Notes: generated from the sequence alone by a model not told the origin. DNA of 64,000 bases from Cinclus cinclus (GCF_963662255.1 NC_085060.1:10541630-10605629); one strand, 5' to 3'. Positions 46,452-60,700 are shown, counted from the stretch's first letter. Translations and numbers: made by a program.

Positions 46452-46545
46452 GTATCCAGGATCAAATCACATATAGCCAAGTATATCTAGGATCAAATAT
46501 GTATCAAGAATGTAAGTATCTCATATATATCCAGGGTCAAATCCT
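46452..46545. repeat. Three degenerate copies of a short TATCYAGGRTCAAAT motif
   Basis: TATCCAGGATCAAAT, TATCTAGGATCAAAT and TATCCAGGGTCAAAT occur within about 95 bases, spaced roughly 30-45 bases apart. Confidence 0.6.
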
Positions 46546-49500
46546 GGGGATACTGCCATAAATTTCCTAACCAATACAATAAACTATGCTTAAAGCATGG
46601 TACATTTCACTCGTTTGTCCACCTCCCGAGCAGAGAGCACAACACACACAAAGTTAGTTAATATTTAGAATAAACAAAAAAACTTATTTACAACTAATAT
46701 TACTTTTTCTTTCCTTCAGTGATAATTTTTCTTGTCTCCAGATTGTCACAATCTCTTTCTACACATCAACTCTAACTTGGAGTTGACACCTGACTTGAAC
46801 AAGCATCACAGAACAACAGTTTGCTCCCTTTTCCCACCTGCCTCTTGGGAAAAAAAAAAAGAAAAAAAAAAAGGAGGTTTTGCATGTTCTGTCTCTTTGC
46901 TAGCTGATCAAACTGTACCCTTAGGCCAACACAGTAATTAGGATAAAGTCCTATATAGGTTTTCCATATATTGTAAGGTATATCCTGGTTGGAGGAATTT
47001 AGCAGGTTTTATTTTAGTCAATTTACAACTGAAGTGTTCTGGATTTTATGGCATTGGAGTGTCTCAGATGCCTCAGTTATTTGTTAATTTTTTTTTTTAG
47101 GCTTCTGGCTGTACTATAGAATTCAAGGCTTAGCAATGTTATATTTAGCAAAAAGACCTGTATGACGATTGATTGCTTAGCTCTTCTGGGCCCGGGGAAC
47201 AATTGGTTGAGGTTCAGGTAAAAATGTTACAAAATAATTCCTTTGGTTGGGTCAGTGCATGTCCAAAATGGCTCTGTTCAGTGGAACTAAATGCCAGTGA
47301 TAGGAGAGTACTGTCAGCTTGTATGGGTAGCTCTGTTGCTGCACTAGGGGAACATCACTCATCCTGTATTTTCCCACTTGACTGCTTTAAAGGAATTTGG
47401 ACAGTCACGTTTTTATCACATACCAGAGACTGGAGATGAGTTCAAAGCTTTTTTTTTTTTTTTTTTTAGTATCTCCTGTTTGCAGAATCAATTGTGGCTT
47501 TCAGGGCTTCAGCAGTTGCTTGATCATGTACTTTAGAGAGATTTCAACGAGTTGCGACTCACTGCTTCAGCAGATGCTTCGACAAATTGTTTTCCTGCTT
47601 AACTTCAGTGAGGTGCTTTCCAGGTCTCTGACAGAATGACTAATGTAGCTACAGATCTTGACTGTTGCTTTAATGTCTTTTAAACACTGCTTTTATCCAG
47701 CAGTAGATCAGTGAAGAGGAAGTCTAAGCAGCATGGAAATCATGCTATAAACCCAGAGAGACACTCTGGCTTTTGAAATGGTTGCTTGGTCTTAAAAAGA
47801 CTAAAATGGTATCATAATGCATTAGGTCTCACAACAACAATTGTTAATTATATTGGAGCTCATTTAAACACACATGTACTCCTGTTAACTGTCCATCTCA
47901 AATTTCTTAAGAACTTCAGGGGACAAGTATTTGAAGTCACTCTGTCATTGACTGGGAACCAACAAAATCTTGTTACCGAGAAAGGGCCAGCCCTAAGATG
48001 GAAGTTAAGTGAGGAAAGTCAAGGGAAATGCTCAGTCACATCGTAGGAATGAACCAGGAGAACTGGCTCCTCTAAGATCACTGCAAATGGCACTGCATCA
48101 GTTTTGTATTAAAACATGCACTCCTGTATTCATAGAGAGTATTGCTGGATTTCAGCTTTGAGTACTGACTTGCTGTCCATGGAGATATTCATTAGCTACA
48201 ACTTCATCCCTTACTTCCTACTGATCCTTCATAGTGTCTCTACCACCCTCTGGAACAATAGCAGCCTTTGGAACCTACAGACCTGTGTCAGGATCTACAC
48301 TGCTGACAGATAAGCTCCATGGTTCATTGCTTATCTCCACAGACAGAACTGTTTATTTGTTATTTTCTATTTGTCTTTCTTCACTGGCTGTAGCTGATTT
48401 GCCTCCTAGTTCTCTTTCTTGCCTCCAAGGAAAGACATCAAACATGTTCTCGCTGTGTGGTGCAAAATATCCTTGAGAGATTGGCTATTATCAAAATATA
48501 TTTGATAGGAACTTTGTTCCAATTAATGTGAAATGTTTCAGCTGACACATGAATTGTCATCTTTTACAGGCACTGCTTGTTAATGATCACAAATGAGTGT
48601 CCAAACCCATCTGTCTTCCCGTTATGTATGTGTGCAGCAGGGAGGCTGAGCTGGAGCCTGCAGTTGCACTCAGAACAGGTAACTGAAGCCAGGGGAGAGC
48701 TATTGCAGGTGTTTCTGAGCAGTTAAAGCACCACCTGAGCTACATGTTATATAGAAAGAACCCCTAATTAGGAAATACTGTTGGAATTAAGAGAAATGCA
48801 AAGGTGAAGTTGAACTGGGACAGCTGACCTTGTTGTCACATCATCCATATATTTATAATGCTGAAGCTACTGGAAAATGCACAAATTCTACCCAGTCCAT
48901 TTGACTGCATCAGAAGAGGGGTGCTGTTATAATGAAAAGGGAGATCTTAGACAAGTCCCTGCATTTGCTCAGGTCTCTGGCAGTAGGCAGTAGCTTTATT
49001 GAGGCAGCCAGCACCCCAAACTCCACTCTCACTTGCAAGTCCTTAATAATGACCAATCAGGCCTATTGCAACATGAATTACTTATTGAATAGACATAAGG
49101 AAAACAGACATAAGACTTTAACAAGCTTACTTACAACACAGGATAAACAAAAGAATTACTAGTAGATAAAAATACAGTGCATTATAATAAAGATATCTAT
49201 GTTACAGCTAGTGAAGAAATAGAGTAGATTAGGAGCCAGTATCACCAATGAATGATGGTGGTGTGCAAAGAGTCTCCTAATTTCTCTCAGTCCCAGGGAA
49301 GTATCTCAATGTGAACGTCTCAGTGTTGAGAACTATCTACACACTCAGAGTGTATAGGAGATTTCTGATTTCATTAAAATCATAGTGGTCTTTTAGAGTT
49401 GTAAAAAGTGCTTTTCTGTCAGTCACTTATTTTCTGGTTTATCCTTTCCCACCATTTAAGGAAGGATGTTTATTGCTGGCAAAGGGAGTTTTCAGCTGAG

Positions 49501-50384
49501 ATAATTAATCCTAAGACAAACCATTCTGGCCTAGCTTAGCCATGGGGGAAGTAGAGATAAGATTTTGCTGTATCAGGAGGTGAAAGATCCTGTCACAGGG
49601 ATCAAGTATGGTTATGGTCTGAAGGCTGTAAACTCACCTTGAGTAACTGAACACCCAACCAACAGAGATGGTGGACCAACAGAGATGGTGCAGGAAAAGG
49701 GCTTTTAAGAGGAGGCCAATTATGTTCTGCTATGGTACAGTTCCTTCCAATTGTTTCATGCAGCCCATAAAGTGTATAATTGAACAAATGTATCTGCTGA
49801 GGTCTTCAGTCCTATTGTTGAAAACTGTTTGGGAATCCCTGCTTTGAAGTCATAAAATAGTGAGGTAGAGATTCTAGTTTGCAGGAAAATAAAGCCATAT
49901 TTCTTCATTCAGTTCACAGGCACCTGCTTGGCTCAGCATTTGTTTTGGAGGCAGATGAATTCCTGAGCCAAACTTCAGCTATCTCTTCTGAAAATTTTAC
50001 CCTGCATTCTCTTCTTCACTTTAGTTTTAATTCAAGAATCTGGAATCTGAAAAGACACAAACTCTTTATAGGCCTTGTGCATCTGGAGTCACATACAACA
50101 CCAAAACCTTGTCATTAGTGTAGGCACTGGACAAGGGAAGAAAGTTTTAAAGCCATCAAGTGTTGTATTTTTAATACTTACTTCAAAACTCAGATTGAAG
50201 TATTTACCTTTGAAAAAGTGTTCTCTCCCATTGTTGGACAAAATGTGGAAATTACATTGAAAGTTACCTCCTATAGGAGGTAATGCATAATATGATGTTT
50301 TAGCCTTGAAATCTGTTAAATTGATGAACTGTGTTAAACAATAGTTTTAAATAGCTTTTCTCTCCTCTTTCTTTCTTGAGCACT

Positions 50385-50603
50385 GTCAAGGAAGGGCTTG
50401 GCATTAAAATGGCTATTATTTAGATGATGTCTTCAAGCACAGGAAGGTATGTGAGAAGGAAAAGATATGACTCCAAAAGAGCTTTGGACTGTTGTATAAT
50501 TTCTTAAGTTTTTCATGTGTGTTGCTGAATACAAAACCCATCTTATTCTCTGAGTATGCTAAATCAATCAAGTGAATGCTAATGTCCTGCTGGCTCCAGC
50601 AAT
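50385..50603 (+). pseudogene. Decayed duplicate of MCTS1 last exon plus 3'UTR
   Basis: The sequence aligns along its length with 40957-41190, the MCTS1 terminal exon and 3'UTR. In coding order the shared blocks are GTCAA, AAGGG, TTGG, ATTATTTAGATGATG (MCTS1 CTATTTAAATGATG), then ACTCCAAAAG, TTGGACTG, and TATGCTAAATCAATCAA (MCTS1 TATGCTAAATAAATCAA). One base is lost after the ATT codon, shifting the frame, and TAG follows a few codons later, so it cannot encode the MCTS1 C-terminus. The poly(A) hexamer reads AATCAA. Similarity seems to continue about 25 bases past the MCTS1 poly(A) signal and no A-tract follows, which favours duplication at the DNA level over retroposition. Upstream exons were not found nearby. 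The alignment was made by eye. Confidence 0.7.
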
Positions 50604-53600
50604 TCAGCTGGAATTGAACTATCAGAGACAATGCCTAGAGCTGAGCTGACATCATTGTGAATGGCTCCAATGCACAAATACAACAGAAAGAGAATATAAA
50701 CTAGACATTTCAATGTAAACTCTCTTAGAAGCACAGGAAAAAAAAAATTAATCATCATTGATCAAATAGACAAAAAAAAAAAGAGGGAAAGATAAGGAAA
50801 TCTTATTTTCAAGAACCCAAAGGAAAAAAAAAAGTTAAGATGAAAATAGCATTCTACTAGAAAAAATGGGTTCTTAATAGGCCTTTGAAATAAAATGCAT
50901 GGAACAGTGATGAAGTGATTTTGCAGCATCTTTAAGGAGCTTAGTTTTTTTGATCTGGGATTATTTGAAAAAGGGCCTCTGTAGAAAATTATGGTCCCAA
51001 ATTATGATTTTATGGGCTCAGATTGCATAGGTTGGAAGCACCATTGTGAGCAGCAGTGACATAGACTGAGAAGCCAGAAGGGGAACTTTGCTCTTCTGGA
51101 GCTGCCTTGATGACATTTATGGACATTTATGGAACCTGAGCACAGGACTAGGCTTGTGTTTTGGTTAGCATGGATTCTGTTCTAGTGTCTGAGAAAAATC
51201 TATTTTAGACATTGCCTTGGTTTGGCTACCTGCAACCTGGAGAGACACAAAAGCTTCTGGCATGGTATCTTTTGTAAAAGGGCTTACGGTGAGTAAGTTA
51301 CTAGATGGAAATACCTGTGAATTTATGTTGGCATTAACCCACTAAGGGAAGAGAAGAAAGAGGAAGGATGGAAATAGAGCATATGTCAGGCCTGAATATC
51401 AGTAGCATCCATAAGATGTTTCCTTGTATACCAAATTCTGACATCTCTTCATTTTGCTAAGGAAATGGAGGCTTTGAAGTACCAGATTCTCCAAGAAGAC
51501 ATTTGCTTACTTATAGCAATGTTGAAATAAGAGACTTCTGAGCTGTATGTGTAGAGGCAGAAATGTCTGCTAGATACATGTTTGCAACAAACTGGAATTA
51601 CTAATGATGTTAGAGCAGAACTCAGAGCCCTGTACTGCAGCTGTAGATCTGTGATGGAGAGGAGATGAACCATGGACATGAAATGCCTGGTCCTGTGGAA
51701 TGGGAAGAACTGTTTCATCTTTCCCTGCCAGCTGAGAACCTGTGAAAGAGAGACTGGTTCCGTGTGGGAGGAGATGCTGTCACTCCGGTGCTGTGATCAG
51801 GTGTAGAAGCTGTTTAGTTTCTGGGGAAGCAGTGATGTAAGCAGTGCCAATGGCAGGCACGTGGGAGCAGGGAGCGGCATAGACTGCGGGCAAGAGAGGA
51901 GTGGGCAAGGTCTGAGTTTGCTGCGTCTGAGATCTGCAATGTGTTAGATTTCAGCCTATTTATCATTAAAAGAGGTGTTGATAGTGATGTGTTGCCTCAC
52001 AAGGGCTCGGCCTGGCCAGTCCAAGCCTGCTGCCTGGTTTATTTCCGTTTGGTTTGGAAAGAGTGGGCTGTATTTAGATTTGCAGCTTGCACAGCTGCTG
52101 TGCTGCAGCTTTCTGCAAAAGCTGTACTGTTGACAACTAAACGACATCAGTCCTGTGCTCTGCCTTTTACTGGCCTTTATCGAATCCTTTAACAAATATA
52201 TAAAAATACAAAGGTGCCACTGCTCCTTAGCTCAATGGTGGTATCTACAGTGTGACAGAGGGACAATTGTATGGGAGGGGGCACCAGGAGAAAGGTCCCT
52301 GGAGATCCCTGAGCCTACAATACTCACTACTACTCCTGCAAAGGATGGCAATGATGGGACGTGAATTCTGGTTTGTTCGCACCAGCAGCACCTCCCAGAA
52401 GTCTTGTGAAGGAAGTGAGGAAGTCATTGCCACTGCTGGATGGGGCTGCAGGTGCAAATATGTCACACTTCCTAATTCCTGGCAAAAGGAGGTCCCAAGG
52501 CAGTAAATAGAGGGTTTTTCTGAGAGGCAAGGCAGAACTGCTATGTGCTGCATAGTCTCCTCTCTTCTCCCCTAATTTCTATAGATCTTACATATACTTT
52601 ATACTCTTTATGTGGGGCTTTTGTTTTTAATATATGCAATATCTAACATACTTATAATTTGGTGAGTACGCTCATGGTTTAAGATGCTGATATGCTGGTA
52701 CGTGGGTAATTGTGCTCTAGTTCCTGCCCATATATAAACATCTATCTTAAGGTAAATAAAGCAGTAGCTGATGCTTCACCTCTGGGTTTAAATTTCCTAC
52801 CCCATTAATCTGAGGAATCTTTCTTGAGGAAAAAATTATGCATGCTTGGATCACTTATATCATACAAGAGGAGGTGAAACTCCTATGACAGAATAGAAAA
52901 CTCTCTTTAGGAATGTGAATTGTCAGTGATGTACAGTATCTATTCACAAGATGAAAAATTGAATTAAAAGTAATAATTATGTGCTGTTTTTGCTGCTTAA
53001 GTAGGTTAATGCCATTATGACTGTGCTACTTAATGGAAAAGCTTAGAATCAGACTAGCATGGGAATACTAAAAATTTTAATGGATTTCTGCTCAAGTAAT
53101 TTTTTCTATTATGAAACAAACCCACAAAATATATAGAACTAAGTCTTTGGATTCAATTATTAATTCTCTCTTCTAATTTGAAGAGCAAAATTATCACTTA
53201 ACAGCAGTTCTCTGAAATAGAATGTTAATGATTCTAGTCATCTCATAGTTGAACGTATGTTTTCCTGATCAGTACAAAGTTAGAAGATTATCAGTGCTAA
53301 ATCAGTTTTAATTATTAATCTCAACCAGGTAAAAAATATAGAATCAACAGCATGTCTTGAACATCTGTCAAAGAAGCTGTCAGAAATGTTCCTGTGGGTT
53401 GTCATGTGTTACCTGGCTTCTCTGCATGAGGAAAAGGCTTTGGAACATGGTATTGGAATGAGACTGTAGATATAATGCATAGGAAGAAAAATATGCTATG
53501 TACCTGGAGGGATTCTTTTGGCCTGATCCCAGCATTTTATAGTTCTAAAACAAACTTGATGGGCTTCATCATAATGTGATCCTGTCTCCCCAAGAAAATT

Positions 53601-55930
53601 TGCAGTAGTTTAGGCAAAATGCTTATTTTATCTTGGAAGGAAGAAAAGGAAGCAAGTAGAAGACTGAACAGTTGCGCACCATCCTTTTATGGGTTACAGG
53701 TTACATCCTTTTACAGGTGCTAAAGCAAATGGATTGTGGTATTGTGGTGGTTTCTTTTCTAGGATTTTTCTGGATGGATGTCCATCAGGAATGACACCAT
53801 GATCAACATGAATATATCTCTTAATACCATTCTCCCTCCTCAGCCTGAAGTGAAAGGGAACTGAGAGTGTAAGATCAAGCCCTTAATTTGTTACTTACAC
53901 TTGATTTAAAGCTTTATTGTCCAAGGTCAAGCTGAAAGGGTAACAGAATAATTCAGGGCTGTGAACAACTCATCGTGTTAGACAGAAAGCAATTGGGTCC
54001 CAGGCGCAGCATGTTAGAACTTTGCCACTTCCTTTCTCTTTCAGTTCTCTTCTGCCTTCTCAGTCCTGTAAACAGTCTCTTCATCCCTTTCTGTGGGTAA
54101 CTGAGCTTCCTTCCTGAAACATTCCCAAATTCAAACTGCATTTGGCAATCATTCTGTATTTATGCTTGATACAAAATTTTCAAAGGAGCTTCACAGACAC
54201 TAATCAGGGTAAAAATGAAAATTTAAATCTGTCTTATTATAAAGTTTCCTTTGGAAACCATTTAATTTCTTACAAGCACGCTTTGGCAGATGATGTAGCC
54301 CTTATAGTAATAAATCACAGGAACATGAGACACTTCACTGCAGCTGTGACATGGCTAGTTAGGATCCTATTCAAGAAAAAGGCTTAGGCAATGTATTTTC
54401 TTTCCCATACTTTGCTGTACCATTTCTCCCCCATACAGTTCAAGTGAAAAGACTCTCAGAATGCTCTTATAATTGTCTCCTTAGAGTTATAATCTGCAAA
54501 TGCTTTTTACTAAAGGATAAAAATACCCAAATCTTAATGGAGCCTTTTAAAATGGCACATCAGTAACCCTCCAACCTCCTTCATGGTTTTGTAAATCTCT
54601 TTAATAAGGGTGAGAAGCAGCTTACAGAGGTCTCTCTGATTAAAGGTTTGACCTGGAATTACTTTGAATTTGTATTATGGAGTCAGCAGGTTTACTGTGG
54701 TAAGTCTTAACAGAGAATATTTTGAAGTGCTTTGCAGGTAGAGCTGTAAAGACAGTAAGTATTCTATAAAACTTGATAAAACCACAGCAGAACCAGTTAA
54801 GCATCAGGGCTTAAGGGCACTGTGTTGGAAAGCCATATCCACAGAACACAGGGAGCAGGACGCCTTACTAGTTTAAAACCTGGTTTAGAAAGTCTTCTGA
54901 GCAGGATTATATGGCACTATTTCAAGAAAAGGAGGCTGGATGCAGTCATCAATGGCCAGGGTTTCTGCAATATTATAATCACTAAAAGAATAACAGTACT
55001 AAGAAATTACTCAAATCATGAAGAAATATAGCCAGGACAGTGAGTTTCATGGAAATGAATATGCTCAGTGCTTTATCTCTGTGCACAACTTGGCTCAAAG
55101 GAAGCAATCAAGGACACAAAAGCCTTTTTTTAACCCCACTAATTTTCAGTTTTATATCTGCAAGCTTCTTAGAAGGTGTTGTTCTCCTGAAGGTCACCTA
55201 ACTCTCTGCTGACAAATTTATTTATTTTTTTTTGTCTGTGATGGTCCTGTAATTCTGCTGAATGGAAATGCTCCTCTAGAGGATGGGTGGCCTCTAAGGC
55301 TTGGGTAAAACTCAGTATGGGACACCTGTATTGTGCAATATTTAATGGTTGATTTCGGGTGTATTTAGGAGCAGAGCCATCCAACATCTACAGTACTGTC
55401 AGTCTCAGAAAGGTGAGATTTTAATTGGCAATGTCCCCTTTCCTTAATTTTTTGCTTTTGTGGTTGGACTTTTCTGCATGAATATACAGACAGCATTCCT
55501 GTAACTGCCAGCCATGGACAGGAAATTGCAGCTTTCAGGAATCAGCTTGCAATATGGATGGTGTTTGCTTTGGAGAGTCTGTTTGCTAGGTCTGTATGTC
55601 AAATATCAGCACAAAGAAATCACCATCTCGCTAACAGTGATGATATTTTTCATCCTTTTACATAGGGTGTCAGAACCTTCCCTCCTTGCTGCACCCAGAT
55701 CCTGCTGCTCTGCTTTTTGCAAGGTGTTAGGATGTGCCCTTGGAGACCTGCCTTCTACTGGAGGCAGGTGTGTGAAGCAGCCCGAGGGAACCTGGTTCTC
55801 CTGGTTTCTCTCACCTACCCAAGGTCCAGGACATGCCACCCAGAGCAGCTCTTCCTCAACACACAGGGTTGCTCCACACTGGCAGTTTTCTGGGCAGAGA
55901 GGTAAGCACTGCTGATGGGGAATGGGAAGA

Positions 55931-56006
55931 GATGAGATGAGATGAGATGAGATGAGATGAGATGAGATGAGATGAGATGAGATGAGATGAGATGAGATGA
56001 GATGAG
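55931..56006. repeat. (GATGA)15 pentanucleotide microsatellite
   Basis: Fifteen uninterrupted GATGA units. On the minus strand they translate as repeated SHLIS blocks, which explains the apparent reading frames there. Confidence 0.97.
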
Positions 56007-57755
56007 AAGAGAGGAATGTGTTTTTTCTGTCCCAGCTGCTTGAACAGAAAGGTTGTTCAAAGGGGACCCAGATCTGGAGAATGGAATCAGGGAGAACCCT
56101 CAGATGGAGTGGGCAGAACACAGATGGTGGAAAACAGAACATAAAAATGGCACAGCAGAAAGCTCTTTTAACTTTAAAGAAAAGTGAAAAGTTTGCAGCT
56201 CATGAAGGAAAGCCTTTCCAGGGGCTGTGGGTAGGGCTTTTTGCCAGTTTTCAGGCAATGTTAAAACCCCAGACCTCTGCTGTCTGATTTTTTTTTTTTT
56301 TTTGCAATGGCAGCATTAAAGACATTGTAAGTACATTATTAGGCTGTTGTGTATGACACATGCACATCCTATCTTGGAACTTGGCAGAATGTAGACAGAA
56401 TTTTCTACAAGATGAGCAATGATTTTATTCCAGTTTATCAGAAACCCCTAGCATTCTCTTAGAATAAACCCCATTTCTACAGACTAAGGGGAAACTGAAT
56501 GCTGATCTGTTTAGTCTGAGTAGCTGGTAGCAAGGCTGAAATACTGTTGAGGAAGGTATTGCTGCTGCAGAGTTGCTTGAACAAGAAAAGTATCTAAGGT
56601 GATCCCAGAAGTCACTGGTGTTGACAGTACAGCTCAGGTGAGTACATGCAACACATCTGATGGGACAGGGTAGAGGGTAGACAAAAAGCACTGGCACTGC
56701 TGCATAGAGAGAGCAGTGCCAGGTGCACTGTAGACTTCCTGAATGCTTTAGAGTTTTGGGATAGTGAAGTTTTCTTACTGTTATTTTTGAAGAAAAATTG
56801 TAAATATAAATTCCTTAAAGAGCAGTAGTAGAGTATCTACCTCCATATGTGGCCAAATAGGATGGTTCAACAGTGAGCGGAACAAATGAAAGCATTTGAC
56901 TCATTTTGCTCTTCTGGGATGCATTTCCTTTATGACTCCCCAGCAATGTACACACATACTCCTGGAGAGAGAGAAGTAATCATTCCTATCTGTGACAGCC
57001 TAGGCTTTTTTTGGAAGATACTGCAGTATTTAAGTTTACTCAAATGCTGGATAGCAGGAACCAGGACAAAACCTCAGTTCTCTGTTCAGTCCTTATATAA
57101 TTGGTGGGCTGGAATGATAGTAATAAAATGAAAGGGCTCCAGGTCATTGTTGCCTTTTGTGTCAGTAGAAAACACTGTCCTTCATCCTGGGTTTGATCCA
57201 GCACCAATTAATATACAAAAACACCCACCGTATTTTCTATTATATTAGTTTCAAAACAGTAGCAGATTATGAGGCAAGTCCAGCTGTCTTTCAGGTGAAG
57301 GGGATTAACCAACCCTTCCCTGTTTTAGACATGTAATCCTTTAGTCCTCTGACCACTTGTGTTGCAAACATCCACCTCTTTCAGCTTGTGTACTTCTGGG
57401 GGGAACACAAGCCCCTGTCTTTGGATACTGTGTTGAAAACCTAAGCAGTCTCTGTATGTGCACCTTCATGCACAGAAAGCTGGAACAGGAAAAATAAAAA
57501 TGCTACTTTCTGTTCTTTTTAACTCTTACATCTGATTTTCATACTATGCCATTTTCTTATCTATTCTACTGGGTGCTTAGGAGCCTTTGTTGCTTCCAAC
57601 ATTCAGATAGAATGAAACTATTGCTTAAATGAATAGCTTCTATCCAAACTAATATTGCACCCAAAATTTCTAAGATTACTGTTTCTTTTGAATACTTAGA
57701 CCTTTAGTGCACAGGAAAGGATGATTTTTCTTTTCTTTTAATAGCCAAGGTTTCA

Positions 57756-57770
57756 AATATATATATATAT
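57756..57770. repeat. Short (AT)n tract
   Basis: About seven AT units in intergenic DNA. Confidence 0.8.
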
Positions 57771-60700
57771 GCTGCAGTCATCTAAGATATCACATTTAGG
57801 CATCTCCTCTTGCTCCCTTATCAAGGACCTCAGAATGTTTTGTGAAGTTATTATCAATCCAGATGTAATGAAAAAGAGACATAAGAAATGTCAAAATGTC
57901 CCTGGCAGATCTGAGGATAGAGCTGCCCTCTGGCTTCCTATGGCACCAGGCAAGCCTCTTAATTTTCCATTGCTGATGGTACAGAAACCTCTATTGCTCA
58001 GGAACTCATCTCTGTCCAGCACCCAGAAGGCAGTGGGGAATTCAGCAGGAACTAGCTGGAGTAGCAAGTGTTGGAAGAGTTGGAAAAGGCTGAAATGAAA
58101 ATTAAGACTGAAGACAAGAGATCACAATTGATGGAGATTTGAAGGGAAGTGGTTGAGAGTGCCTCCTGCAAATGCAGAATTACACATACAGCCTTTAATC
58201 ACCATCCTCAAGCCTTTCTGATGTTTTCCTGCTACATTCAAGGAAATAGTAACCCTGGCTCAGCTGACAAATAGTAGTTCATTAGGAAATGGTAATTTGA
58301 TTGCTTTTCATTATCTGTCTCTGTTCTTGGCATCCAAGAAAGTAAATATTCTAAATTTGTCAGGGAAATAATGTGGCAGCAGTGTTTTTAGTGTAGAGGT
58401 TTGAGTGTTACATGAAGTGAAAGAGGAATAGAGGAAAGTTGATAGCTCAGCAAGGCATTGAATTGGTACCACTTCAGAAAGCTTGACGGATGAGACAGGC
58501 TTGAGAAAAATAGGTGAATCAAAGCTGTAGTTAGAAAACCAACTCAGTCCCAATATACCAGTTTCTTCTGTGCTTTAGTAACCATACCTCTTTTGATTAA
58601 CTTGCCTGGCCTTGTCTCAGGAGATGAGGTCTGTAACAATGATAGAGAACTCCCTTTTGAACTTATGTAAGCTCACTCTGCAAAAGGATTAAAATTGGAT
58701 TTCAGTGGAGTAGCTTTGATGTCTAGCATCAGGCAGAGCATTGCTAGCAGGATAGATGTCTTGCCTGGTGTCTGCCTCTTGAGTAATGTGCTACATAGGT
58801 GCTTCCCATTTTTAGGGCAGGGCTGCTCAGACTGCCACTTGGAGGCCTGTTGTGGCTTAGACTCTCCCTCTGTGAGCTGTCCTCACAAGTGGGCTGTGCT
58901 GGTACCAGCCTGCCCCTGGCTCTCTGCCTTTGCGGTGTCACCCTGCCACATCTGCTGTGGGAGGACAGTTCTGTGTATTTGTGGTACCATTCTATGTGCT
59001 GGCAGGCATCCAGAGGATTTGCACCTGTCTGCACTTCTTCAGCTCTACAGCAAACCCAGCACATTTTTCTCAGCTGAAGAAACTGCTGTTCTGTACCTGC
59101 AGAACAAAGCACATTTGCTTAGGAGGTGTCAGGGCTGCGTGTACACATGGCCAGCCCAGCATGGTGGGAGATGTCGCTGGGCTCTCTGACCCTTACCAGG
59201 CTGAAACTGGGGAACTGACCCAGCTAACCAAAGACAGGGTACTTGTGTCCATACTGCATGGTGGGACTGTCTTGCAAAGAGCCTTTGAATGCTGAGCTCT
59301 ATTCCTTCCATACACATTGCTCCAGAATGTTGTGCTCAGACTGGGTTGATGAGTACTCAGAGTCAAGACTGGGGGAATGTCCTCAGCAGTGCAGCAGTAT
59401 GGAAAGCAGAAAAGGCCTTGACTCTGTGCAAACCCTGCTTGGCAATAACAAAAGCCTCTCTATATTATCAGCTCTGTGTTCAGCAAATCTAAAATGCAGC
59501 CTCATACCAGCCACTGTGAAGAAATGAACTCTACCCTAGGCAAAACCAGCACATCTTCCTTCAGGATTAACTTTGTGGAGGCAAGTTTCTACTGGATCTT
59601 CTTTTAGATAGACTTAGAAACGGAACAACATGAAACTTTTCTGGGTAATTGTCACTAAAGTTAAGTTGCTTTCCATCTGCCACGGGGTCAGTGGACTGTT
59701 GTCTTGATTGCATTTGTTTTTAAGCAAATATCTTCATAAGGCAGAAAGTAAATAACAGCCAGTCAGCTTCACCTCAGCCAAAAGAGTGCTGCCCTTTCCT
59801 ATGCCTGCACTCAGTGCCATTTCTGTTGTGAGCCACTCCCAAGGGCTGGATTAGCATCCTGTTACAAGCTTTTATAACATAGAGGGAAAGCAGCCATCAG
59901 AGGAGCTGGCTGTGTATTTGGAGAGAAAGAACTGTCTGAAAGCTTCATTCTTGGTTAAGGTTAGTCTACTACCTGTCATATTTTAACTCCAGTTGCCTTT
60001 CAAGCAGACATCTAAACTCTTGCCAGTAAGAGATATTGTAAGCTGTTTTGTTCTGCTTGAGATCTGCAGTTGAAAGACCGGTGATAAAATCCCATACATT
60101 AAATTACAGTGGAAAACTTGCAGCATGATACAGAATGAACTGCAATGTTGTATGTAATAAGGCTCTTGGCACAGTATTAGTCTTGGTCTGTGAGGAGGAT
60201 TCCCACAAAGTAAATTTTAAAAATTGCACAACATTTCCTTATTCAAGGCATTTATTCTATCTCTGTCAGCTCTGCAGTGTCTTCTACAAGATTTCAAACC
60301 AGATCTATACATGGCACAGCTGAACAAAAGCAACTTGGGTGAGACCTTTTGTTAATGAACAAACTGGCTATACAAGACTGCTTTAAAGTCTTTGCTTTAG
60401 AGCTTGACTGCACAATAGATAAAAGATTTGGGAGTAACAGGGGAATCAATGTTTTCCCACTTTTCTGCTTTTTTCTGTATAATCAGTGGAGATGAAAGTG
60501 TATGCTGGGTCCACCTCAGCATGGAAAGGCACGAATAGGTGAGTGCTCACTCCTAGTTAGTGCCTCTGTGCCTTCTGAAGGAGATGACAGTACAGCTGTA
60601 CTGCAGGAAGGGATGAACTCCTCCTGCTCTGAAGGACTGGTGCTACTCCTCCCATTTCCTAGTTGTGCAATTAGAAAGATCTAGTATTTGCCTACAGTTC

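Larger units (their letters stand above)
46000..50380. other. Gene-poor right flank, part 1
   Basis: Apart from the short tandem repeats at 46.15-46.55 kb, an A-rich tract near 46.85 kb, a T-run at 47449-47467 and a small 19-bp tandem duplication near 49.66 kb, no feature was recognised. Frames here are under about 115 codons and show no family motif. Confidence 0.45.

Noticed and set aside
49960..50110. Possible trace of MCTS1 exon 4 upstream of the exon-6 duplicate
   Set aside because: A ten-base block TTTACCCTGC and scattered matches occur, but the alignment needs large gaps and may be chance, so it was not added to the pseudogene.
55606..56142. 178-codon minus-strand frame with repeated SHLIS blocks
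   Set aside because: The repeated peptide is simply the GATGA microsatellite in translation.
58695..59295. Overlapping frames of 92-164 codons on both strands
   Set aside because: No recognisable domain, no splice or promoter context, and frames on both strands overlap, as expected by chance in stop-poor sequence.
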